Shown: positions 38,609-44,538 of the stretch, one piece after another
Numbering within the stretch: the stretch's first letter is position 1
How the letters are laid out: every line of letters starts with the position of its first letter
NCBI GenBank assembly: GCA_024279275.1
Contig: JAJRRS010000075.1
Span: forward strand, 1 to 44,538
Length of the DNA: 44,538 bases
Reading direction: 5' to 3'
Source: Planctomycetota bacterium
GTDB lineage: Bacteria > Planctomycetota > Phycisphaerae > Phycisphaerales > Phycisphaeraceae
Made by a program: the position numbers and the translations under genes
Notes under the pieces: generated by a model
Seen by the model: only the letters and a program-made list of their open reading frames with translations
The model's database searches: none
What the model was told of the DNA's origin: nothing

Positions 38609-40306
38609 GTGCATAGCCGGAGGCGGGTGTTGAACGAGTACTCGAAAAATCAATCGATCGCCGGGGTCAAGCCTGCCAGGATCGCTACCGTTGCGACCCT
38701 GCCTACGGGGAGTCTGTCGGCCTGGCTGGCGGCGTGGCGACAGAGACTCGCGATGCTCGGCAGCGTCGATCTGCGTTCACTGGCGGTCGTGCGGATCGGC
38801 CTGGCGGTGCTGCTGCTGGCCGACCTGGTATCCCGATGGGGCGACCTCACCGCCCACTACACCGACGCCGGTGTGCTGCCCCGCTCGCTCCTCTTTGAGA
38901 CCGAAGGACTACGCGCTTACTTATCTTTGCATTCGTTAAACGGCTCAGGGCTTTGGCAGGCCGTGCTGTTCGCCACCGCGGGCTACTTCGCACTCACGCT
39001 GCTGTTTGGGATCCGTACCCGGTTGGCGACGATCGGCTCATGGGTGCTGCTCTTGAGCCTGCACCACCGCAACCCGGTCATCCTCCAGGCGGGCGACGCG
39101 CTGCTTCGGCTGCTGCTTTTCTGGGGGATGATGCTGCCGCTTGGGGCAAGGTGGTCGATCGACAGCGTAACCGGGCCGATGACCCTGTACCGCCGAAAGG
39201 ACAACCGCCTGCTGTCCGTCGCCGGTGTCGCGATACTCTTGCAAGTGTGCCTGGTGTATTGGTTCACCGCAACTTTCAAGGACCACCCGATGTGGTGGAA
39301 TGAAAACGCGGCATACTTCGCGCTGCACGTCGATCAGTTGGTCACCCCCTTTGGGATCTGGATACGTCAGATCGACTGGCTCTTGCCGATCCTGACCAAG
39401 GCGGCGTTCACGATGGCGATCGCGGCACCGCTGCTGGTGTTCTGCCCGGTGTGGACCGGGACCGCCCGGATGCTGGTGGTCATCGCGATGATCGGGACAC
39501 ACCTGGCGCTTGCGATGAGCCTGAACCTGGGGCTGCTGCCCTACGTCGCGGCGATGAGTTGGCTGGTCTTTATCCCAGGCAAGTGGTGGGATTGGCTTAA
39601 AACCAGGTTCCGCCGGCAGGCCGGGCTGCGGGCCAACCCGTCACGCATGCACTGGCTGTTGGCGTTGCTCAAACGGATGCCGATGCTCCTCTCCGGCTCC
39701 CGACGCGGCACCGGCGACGTGCTGATCGACATCCCCACCAGCCGACACCTGGGCATCAAAGCGCGGGGCTGGGAACAGGTCGTCGCCTCGATCGCACTGA
39801 TCTACGCCGTCGCATGGAACCTGCAATGGCTCGACTCCCGAAGCGACAACCCCATCCTCCCGGTGCGGATCGCCATGGCCGGGGACGTCCTGCGCATGGA
39901 ACAGAACTGGAACATGCTCTCGCCGGACGCCCTGAGTAACGACGGCTGGTTCGTCATGCCCGCAAAACTGCTCAACGGCTCAAAGGTCGACGCCTTCACC
40001 GGCGAACAATTGAGCTGGACAAACCCCGCACACCATCCAGACTATAAAATAAGCTCACGCTGGCGAAAGTACCTGCGCAACATCTCCAAGTCTCAATTCG
40101 ATCACCACCTCCCCCCGCTCGCTGAATACCTGGCCCGCTCCTTTAACCAGACACACAGCACTGCCGAGCAGATCGTGTCCTTCGACATCGTCTTCATCCA
40201 GGAAACCACCCGCCCAAACGGCGGAACCGAACGGAAACGCTACACCCTCCTGCAATACCCCGCGGACCGTGATCGTCCCTGGGTGGGCCGAGGCAACAAG
40301 AAGTAG
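38609..40306 (+). CDS. HTTM-domain multi-pass membrane protein
   Basis: The 565-aa product carries an HTTM domain, a membrane family related to vitamin K-dependent gamma-carboxylase. DLRSLAVVRIGLAVLLLADL opens the first helix. TDAGVLPR, then LLFGIRTRLATIGSWVLLLS with LHHRNPVILQAGDALLRLLL, and WGMMLPLGARWSID are typical HTTM motifs. At least seven helices fall between residues 55 and 340. A soluble C-terminal part of about 180 residues follows (MEQNWNMLSPDALSNDGWFV, with DRDRPWVG at the end). The catalytic lysine of true gamma-carboxylase cannot be confirmed, so the reaction is unknown. GTG 38609 is the most upstream start; the GTG at 38627 is possible. There is no operon partner. Confidence 0.85.
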   Translation: MHSRRRVLNEYSKNQSIAGVKPARIATVATLPTGSLSAWLAAWRQRLAMLGSVDLRSLAVVRIGLAVLLLADLVSRWGDLTAHYTDAGVLPRSLLFETEGLRAYLSLHSLNGSGLWQAVLFATAGYFALTLLFGIRTRLATIGSWVLLLSLHHRNPVILQAGDALLRLLLFWGMMLPLGARWSIDSVTGPMTLYRRKDNRLLSVAGVAILLQVCLVYWFTATFKDHPMWWNENAAYFALHVDQLVTPFGIWIRQIDWLLPILTKAAFTMAIAAPLLVFCPVWTGTARMLVVIAMIGTHLALAMSLNLGLLPYVAAMSWLVFIPGKWWDWLKTRFRRQAGLRANPSRMHWLLALLKRMPMLLSGSRRGTGDVLIDIPTSRHLGIKARGWEQVVASIALIYAVAWNLQWLDSRSDNPILPVRIAMAGDVLRMEQNWNMLSPDALSNDGWFVMPAKLLNGSKVDAFTGEQLSWTNPAHHPDYKISSRWRKYLRNISKSQFDHHLPPLAEYLARSFNQTHSTAEQIVSFDIVFIQETTRPNGGTERKRYTLLQYPADRDRPWVGRGNKK

Positions 40307-40343
40307 AACGATGAAGACGTAAAATTGCTTCTAACAGAAGGCG

Positions 40344-40398
40344 GTTATTCAGAGGCCCCATAAGAGCAGCACGTCGATAAAGGTCACCCCTGAATAAC
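40344..40398. repeat. Inverted repeat in the HTTM-leuD spacer
   Basis: GTTATTCAG (40344-40352) pairs perfectly with CTGAATAAC (40390-40398) around a 37-nt loop. No T run follows, so it is not a standard terminator. It lies in a 435-bp stretch without a gene. Confidence 0.55.
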
Positions 40399-40581
40399 GG
40401 ATATGTTTAATCCCGTCCGGCATCTGGCCCCCAATCTCCAGGTTCAAGACATCCAGAACAGTCACAGGGTACTACCGCCCTGTTAACGGATCAATGCAAC
40501 CAGGAAACACGACCCCCGCACCCATCCCGCACCACAACCATAAACAATTACGAATCAGCGATAAAACCCCGAAAACCGCGT

Positions 40582-40638
40582 ATCACCCGCCTGGCACGAG
40601 GGTTAAATCGCCAAATCACCCGCACGGGTAAATCGACC
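40582..40638 (+). promoter_or_regulatory. Tandem direct repeat upstream of leuD, operator-like
   Basis: ATCACCCGC occurs at 40582-40590 and 40615-40623. Each copy is followed by GCACG(A)GGGT(T)AAATCG, at 40594-40610 and 40622-40635. The two half-sites are about 30 bp apart and lie 35-90 bp before a TATACT -10 box. A regulator binding site for leuD is a reasonable inference. Confidence 0.4.
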
Positions 40639-40671
40639 TCGCCAGGACCCAGCCCCCACCCACAGGCCTGC

Positions 40672-40677
40672 TATACT
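40672..40677 (+). promoter_or_regulatory. -10 box (TATACT) of leuD
   Basis: TATACT lies 64 nt before ATG 40742. No -35 match is seen 16-18 bp upstream, which fits an activator-dependent promoter with the direct repeats at 40582-40638 as a possible site. Confidence 0.4.
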
Positions 40678-40741
40678 ACGGTGCTCAAGGCACGCTGTAT
40701 CCGGCGGGAGACGGCCACAGGCCTTTTACTGGAAACAACTT

Positions 40742-41302
40742 ATGCAAACCAAGATCTCAGGCAAAGCCTTCGTCCTCGGCGACGATATCGACACCGACCA
40801 GATCATCCCCGCCGAATTCCTGGCCTACGACCCGACCGACCCCGAAGAACGAAAGTTCTTCGGCATGTACGCCATGGCAGGCGTCCCCCCCACCCAGTGC
40901 GGCCTGCCCAAAGGCAACACACGCTTCGTCGAAGAAGGCAAGTACACCTCCGAGTACGCCATCGTCATCGGCGGCAAAAACTTCGGCTGCGGCTCGTCGC
41001 GTGAGCACGCACCCCTGGCGATCGCCGAGGCTGGCGTCCACGCCGTCGTCGCCGAGTTCTACGCACGCATCTTCTTCCGCAACTCCGTCAACGGCGGATA
41101 CGTCCTGCCCTGCGAAACCGATGCCCGCGTCTGTGAAGAAGTCAGCACCGGCGACGAATGCACCCTCGACATCGAAGCCGGAACTTTGGTGAACCACACC
41201 ACCAAAAAAACGTATCAACTCAAACCCCTGGGCGATGTCAAGCCCATCATCGATGCCGGCGGTGTCTTCGGCTACGCCCGGCAGACGGGGATGTTGAAGT
41301 AG
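40742..41302 (+). CDS. leuD: 3-isopropylmalate dehydratase small subunit
   Basis: LeuD is the swivel-domain subunit that works with LeuC to isomerise 2- to 3-isopropylmalate in leucine synthesis. The 186-aa product has GKAFVLGDDIDTDQIIPAEF at the start, FGCGSSREHAPLAIAEAGV, the substrate-binding signature, and YARIFFRNSVNGGYVLPCE. Family length is 160-200. ATG 40742 directly begins the conserved region. The large subunit gene leuC is not in the window, so the two are split in this genome or leuC lies elsewhere. Archaeal-type small subunits have the same short swivel, so a homoaconitase-like role cannot be fully excluded. Confidence 0.92.
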   Translation: MQTKISGKAFVLGDDIDTDQIIPAEFLAYDPTDPEERKFFGMYAMAGVPPTQCGLPKGNTRFVEEGKYTSEYAIVIGGKNFGCGSSREHAPLAIAEAGVHAVVAEFYARIFFRNSVNGGYVLPCETDARVCEEVSTGDECTLDIEAGTLVNHTTKKTYQLKPLGDVKPIIDAGGVFGYARQTGMLK

Positions 41303-41388
41303 ACTTGAGCAGTGAGGCTTGAGACTCGAGATGTGAGATGTGAGTTTGTTACGAAGCGCCGCGACTTGTCGCATAAGTCAAAATAAAC

Positions 41389-41958
41389 ATGAAAGCCGAC
41401 TACCTTAAACAAAAACACGAAGCCGGCCTGACCTACGCCGACTACCTCGCCACCGGCAAAGACCAGCAACGCCAGGACTGGCAGGCGATCTACGACCAGA
41501 CCCCGCTTTCAGATGCACAGTCAGCGCTGCTCGGATCGTTCACCCGCAAGATCAACGTGATCGTTTTGTCGGGCATCTGGTGTGGCGATTGTGTGCAGCA
41601 GTGCCCGTTGATCCAGCGGATCGCTGAGGGGGCACCCAATGCAATCGACCTGCGTTGGCTGGATCGCGACGAGCACATGGACCTGCAGGAGCAAGTCCGG
41701 ATCAATGCCGGCAACCGCGTGCCGATCGCGATCTTCTGTGCCGAAGACTACGAGATCGTCGGGTGGTTCGGCGACCGAACGCTATCACGCTACCGAGCGA
41801 TGGCAGCAAAAAACCTGGGCGGCGCGTGTCCGATGCCCGGAGCACCGGTCCCGCAAGACGAGCTACATGCAACACTTGCAGGTTGGTTAGAACAGTTTGA
41901 GCGCGCCCACCTGCTGCTGCGTCTAAGCGGTCGGCTACGCCAGAAACACGGGGATTAA
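41389..41958 (+). CDS. Thioredoxin-like protein with CGDC motif
   Basis: The 189-aa cytoplasmic protein (no signal peptide) has a helical N-terminal region of about 50 residues, then a thioredoxin fold: RKINVIVLSGIWCGDCVQQC with the redox pair C-G-D-C at about residues 65-68, and NRVPIAIFCAEDYEIVGWFG with the cis-proline. It resembles the Thioredoxin_9 group of bacterial proteins, whose members end in a helical cap. It lies 86 bp after leuD and could be read from the same promoter. The spacer has GAGACTCGAGATGTGAGATG-type repeats and a small GCGAC-TT-GTCGC hairpin. The partner is unknown. Confidence 0.82.
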   Translation: MKADYLKQKHEAGLTYADYLATGKDQQRQDWQAIYDQTPLSDAQSALLGSFTRKINVIVLSGIWCGDCVQQCPLIQRIAEGAPNAIDLRWLDRDEHMDLQEQVRINAGNRVPIAIFCAEDYEIVGWFGDRTLSRYRAMAAKNLGGACPMPGAPVPQDELHATLAGWLEQFERAHLLLRLSGRLRQKHGD

Positions 41959-42108
41959 GCCCCAAAGGATCGGGCCTTGCTCGTGCTGGCACTCGGGGAT
42001 AAACTCCCGCGTCTCATCCGTGAAGCCCAAAGCCTCTGCCCGCAGTCCGATTCATAAGGCACCAGGCTTCTTTTCAGGATAACTCGGCCTGAGCCGACGG
42101 AGTAATCA

Positions 42109-42945
42109 GTGGCTAAAAAAGTAACCAAAAAGAAAGTCGCCAAGACCGGGGCGAAGAAGAAAACCCCGGCCGCGAAAACCAAGAAGACCGCCAAAAAAAC
42201 GGTCAAGAAGAAATCCACGTCTAAAGCCACCGTCAAGAAGACGGTAAAAAAGACGGTCAAGAAAAAAACAGTCGCTAAAAAATCGGCTCCTAAACCGGTC
42301 GCGAAAAAATCGGCTGCAAAAAAAACCACTAAGAAAAAACCCGCCACCAAGAGCAAGGCTCCCGTCAAGAAGTCCACCAAAAAGACAACAACGAAAACCA
42401 AATCGGCCTCAGACCGCGCTAACAACGGCAAATCCGCCGCAGCCCAAGCCAAGGCAGCACCACCCACGATCCGTCGAGTCGTCCGCCCCGTCCCCCTGAC
42501 GCCAGCCGAACCCGACATCGAAGACTGGACTCCCCTTAGCGACGCCAAACTACGCAAGGCCAAATCCGACCTCTCACGCAAAGAACTCAACAACCTCAAG
42601 CAACTGCTCATGGAAAAACGCGCCGAGATCGTCGGCGATGTCATGAATATGGAAGAGTCCCGCGCCTCAGGCAACGGCGGCGACCTCTCGAACATGCCCC
42701 TACACATGGCCGACGTCGGATCAGACAACTACGAGCAGGAATTCACCCTCGGTCTGGTCGAATCCGAACGCAAACTACTCATCGAAATCGACGCCGCGCT
42801 AATGCGCATCAAGGACCGGACCTACGGCATCTGCATCATGACCGGCGACCCCATCCCCACCGCCCGACTCGAAATCAAACCCTGGGCCAAATACGGCATC
42901 GAAATCGTCCGCAAACGCGAAAAACTCGGACTCCACAGCTTCTAA
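42109..42945 (+). CDS. DksA/TraR-family protein with histone H1-like N-terminal region
   Basis: The 278-aa product starts at GTG 42109 (MAKKVTKKKVAK). Residues 1-105 are about half lysine with Ala, Thr and Pro (KKTVKKTVKKKTVAKKSAPK), like histone H1 or HctB proteins. Residues about 150-278 are a DksA/TraR domain: a coiled coil (LSRKELNNLKQLLMEKRAEI), an ALMRIKDRTYGICIMTGDPI finger region and RLEIKPWAKYGIEIVRKREK. The zinc site is degenerate: only the first of four cysteines remains (CIMT in place of CxxC, YGIEI in place of CxxC). DksA binds the RNA polymerase secondary channel and mediates ppGpp responses; here DNA binding by the tail is likely. The gene is 39 bp before lspA. Confidence 0.85.
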   Translation: MAKKVTKKKVAKTGAKKKTPAAKTKKTAKKTVKKKSTSKATVKKTVKKTVKKKTVAKKSAPKPVAKKSAAKKTTKKKPATKSKAPVKKSTKKTTTKTKSASDRANNGKSAAAQAKAAPPTIRRVVRPVPLTPAEPDIEDWTPLSDAKLRKAKSDLSRKELNNLKQLLMEKRAEIVGDVMNMEESRASGNGGDLSNMPLHMADVGSDNYEQEFTLGLVESERKLLIEIDAALMRIKDRTYGICIMTGDPIPTARLEIKPWAKYGIEIVRKREKLGLHSF

Positions 42946-42984
42946 TCAGGCTGCGCCCACCACTGGGCCGACACCATAGAGACC

Positions 42985-43665
42985 ATGGACCCAACCCCCA
43001 AGGCCCCACCAACCGACGCGCCGCCCAAGCACGCTCCCCGGATTAACCCCCGGGATACCCCCCGCCCCTCAGCCGGCTGCCGCCCCGTGTGTATCGCGAT
43101 CTTTCTGCTGGTCGCGCTCGGGGTTCTCGCAGCCGACCTCGGGCTAAAAACCTACGCATTCAATCACGTCGCCGGCGCGCCGGTCATACTCGACCCCTCA
43201 ACGCCCCAGTCCGCGACCATCCCCTTCCACGACCCCACCGTCCTAATCCCCCACGTCCTGAGCCTAAGGCTCACCACCAACACCGGCGCGATCTTTGGGA
43301 TGGGTAAAGGCAGCCGCTGGATCTTCATCGCCGTCAGCGTCATCGCCGTCGGATTCATCGGTCGCGTTTTCTGGCGCAGCCCCGCCAAAGCGGTCACATT
43401 GCACATCGCGCTGGCCCTGATCCTCGCCGGCGCATTAGGCAACCTCTACGACCGGGTTCGCTTCGCCGCGGTACGCGATATGTTGCACCTGTTCCCCGGT
43501 GTCGAGTTGCCCTTTGGCCTCTCCTGGCCGGGCGATGCGCGCGGGCTGTACCCCTGGATATTCAACCTCGCCGACGTCGCCCTGCTCTTCGGCGTCCTCA
43601 CCGTCGTCTGGGTCACATGGAAGCACGCGCCGCATCCACCAGCCTCTCAAACAAACCATGATTAA
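42985..43665 (+). CDS. lspA: Lipoprotein signal peptidase (signal peptidase II)
   Basis: LspA cleaves signal peptides from lipid-modified prolipoproteins in the inner membrane. The 226-aa product has four membrane helices: VCIAIFLLVALGVLAADLGL, FIAVSVIAVGFIGRVF, LHIALALILAGALGNLYD and FNLADVALLFGVLTVVW. The family boxes are LTTNTGAIFGM, GNLYDRVRFAAVRDML with the first catalytic Asp near residue 165, and FNLADVAL with the second near 197. A Pro-rich cytoplasmic head of about 35 residues, partly encoded by CCGGGGG-type repeats, makes it longer than the usual 160-180. The large TPR lipoprotein in this window is a plausible substrate. Its 3' end overlaps the convergent hydrolase gene by 53 bp. 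Confidence 0.93.
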   Translation: MDPTPKAPPTDAPPKHAPRINPRDTPRPSAGCRPVCIAIFLLVALGVLAADLGLKTYAFNHVAGAPVILDPSTPQSATIPFHDPTVLIPHVLSLRLTTNTGAIFGMGKGSRWIFIAVSVIAVGFIGRVFWRSPAKAVTLHIALALILAGALGNLYDRVRFAAVRDMLHLFPGVELPFGLSWPGDARGLYPWIFNLADVALLFGVLTVVWVTWKHAPHPPASQTNHD

Positions 43666-44338
43666 GCGGCCCCTCCCCGCCACGCTCCGGGTGCCACTGC
43701 ACGCCTAAGTAAAACCGATCCCCGTACATCGGCCTGCCATCAATCGCCTCGATTGTCCCGTCATCAGCCACCGCCACCACACGCATCTTCCCCGCATCGC
43801 TCACCGCCTGCTGATGCGCTGAATGGATCGCCTCGCCCCCGGAAATATCGCACGGGCGACCCACACTATCCTCGACAGTTACTTCAATCGCATGGCTCGC
43901 CCCGTTCTGATGGACCTGCGGATGTTCAAGCGTGTCCGGCATGTATTGATCCAACCGGCCCCCCGCGTGCAACGCCATCATCTGCATCCCAAGACACACG
44001 CCAAGCACCGGCGTATCCGCCCCCGGCTGCTCCGCCAACGCATCCAACAGCGCCAACTCAAACGCCTGACGCACCGGGTCCATCTTCCTGGCCCTGGGGT
44101 GCATCGGCTCGCCGAACTTTGTCGTATCCGGGTCCAGCCCGCCGGAGAACGCGAAGCCCCGGCACGCACGGACGTAGTCCCCCGCCAGCGCCGGGTCAGG
44201 CGTCAGCAACACCGGCACCCCCCCCGCCTCCGCCACCGCCCGACCCATAGATGGCCCAAGCTCGTACCGCCCGTTGGGGTGCTTCCCAGACCCTGAGGAC
44301 TCCACCCGGTCCAGCGTAATCCCGATCAGTGGTTTCAT
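43613..44338 (-). CDS. Gamma-glutamyl-gamma-aminobutyrate hydrolase-like class I amidotransferase
   Basis: This 241-aa peptidase C26 protein (PuuD type) hydrolyses gamma-glutamyl amides. Key sites are IGITLDRVES at the N-terminus, FSGGLDPDTTKFGE, the nucleophile Cys115 in GVCLGMQMMALHAGG, and His216/Glu218 in VQWHPE. Family length is about 240-255, so it is complete. Its 3' end overlaps lspA by 53 bp in convergent orientation, confirmed by intact domains in both. It is divergent from the thrC start, so the two promoters share a 75-bp spacer. The true substrate may be gamma-glutamyl-GABA or another gamma-glutamyl compound; no putrescine pathway gene is adjacent. Confidence 0.88.
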   Translation of the reverse strand: MKPLIGITLDRVESSGSGKHPNGRYELGPSMGRAVAEAGGVPVLLTPDPALAGDYVRACRGFAFSGGLDPDTTKFGEPMHPRARKMDPVRQAFELALLDALAEQPGADTPVLGVCLGMQMMALHAGGRLDQYMPDTLEHPQVHQNGASHAIEVTVEDSVGRPCDISGGEAIHSAHQQAVSDAGKMRVVAVADDGTIEAIDGRPMYGDRFYLGVQWHPERGGEGPLNHGLFERLVDAARASM

Positions 44339-44378
44339 GCCGGGATTGTACCCACCGGCGCAAACGCGGGCCGGGTGT

Positions 44379-44384
44379 TACAAT
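44379..44384 (+). promoter_or_regulatory. -10 box (TACAAT) for the thrC-like gene
   Basis: TACAAT lies 29 nt before ATG 44414 in the spacer shared with the divergent hydrolase gene. The leader would be about 22 nt, long enough for a ribosome site, although none is clear. Confidence 0.4.
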
Positions 44385-44413
44385 GGTTGGCTCTATTAAC
44401 AGGCAGTAAAACC

Positions 44414-44538
44414 ATGGACACCGCATACCAACAATGTATCCACCCCGACTGCGGCGCGACCTTCGGCATTGACGAGGTCCACCTCGCCTGCTCAGCCTGC
44501 GCCGACAAGGGCCGACAGTCACTACTCGACATCAAGTA
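44414..44538 (+). CDS. thrC: Threonine synthase, N-terminal fragment cut by window end
   Basis: From ATG 44414 the first 41 codons read MDTAYQQCIHPDCGATFGID, EVHLACSACADKGRQSLLDI and K. The four-cysteine head (CIHPDCG, then CSAC) and the LLD that follows are the usual N-terminus of threonine synthases of the planctomycete and archaeal type, which make threonine from O-phosphohomoserine with PLP. The catalytic part lies beyond the window, so the call rests on this head alone. Confidence 0.65.
   Translation, partial: MDTAYQQCIHPDCGATFGIDEVHLACSACADKGRQSLLDIK

Overview
The window looks like a chromosomal segment of a planctomycete, most likely class Phycisphaerae. Three points suggest this. Three secreted proteins end in a dockerin-like pair of GDxxGDGFxGIxDLN repeats followed by a PEP-CTERM anchor. 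The DksA-like protein is lysine-rich and has lost most of its zinc-binding cysteines. Several small genes have planctomycete-style sequence, such as a four-helix membrane protein with a PH-like tail. The taxonomic call is inference from protein style; no rRNA gene is present. I see no tRNA, rRNA, CRISPR array, prophage or intact transposase.

Layout. 1-5,300: the end of a PEP-CTERM protein, a membrane protein, a strong promoter followed by about 360 nt of helix-rich DNA, a DUF3553 protein, ligA and an ArgA-like acetyltransferase. 5,400-12,200: mfd, trmL, a macro-domain protein, a low-complexity membrane protein and an orphan iron/haem-type ABC ATPase. 12,300-17,400: a very long coiled-coil inner-membrane protein, rplM-rpsI with promoter and terminator, then a DUF1569-TetR pair. 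17,500-32,200 is almost all minus strand: ribokinase, a small tail-anchored protein, gyrB, a large TPR lipoprotein, and a run nusA-infB-DUF503-rbfA-HhH/histone-tail protein-hisG. That run is a translation operon that also carries the first enzyme of histidine synthesis.

32,200-38,100 is the accessory part: a cluster of intergenic repeats, a second candidate structured RNA with its own minus-strand promoter, a riboswitch-like three-way-junction leader before a PEP-CTERM gene, a 30-bp inverted repeat bracketing that gene, a nucleoside phosphorylase remnant, and a 988-aa beta-helix/dockerin/PEP-CTERM protein. 38,100-44,538: rpsT, an HTTM membrane protein, leuD, a thioredoxin-like protein, the DksA-like protein, lspA, a class I glutamine amidotransferase-like hydrolase and the first codons of thrC.

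The strongest points for follow-up are: an infB frame break explained by one missing base in a T4 run; two or three candidate structured RNAs not recognised as known families; histone-H1-like tails on two unrelated proteins; -10 boxes placed 6-7 nt before start codons (leaderless-type initiation); and a short CCGGGGG-type repeat that recurs, mostly in frame, inside many unrelated genes including ligA and mfd.
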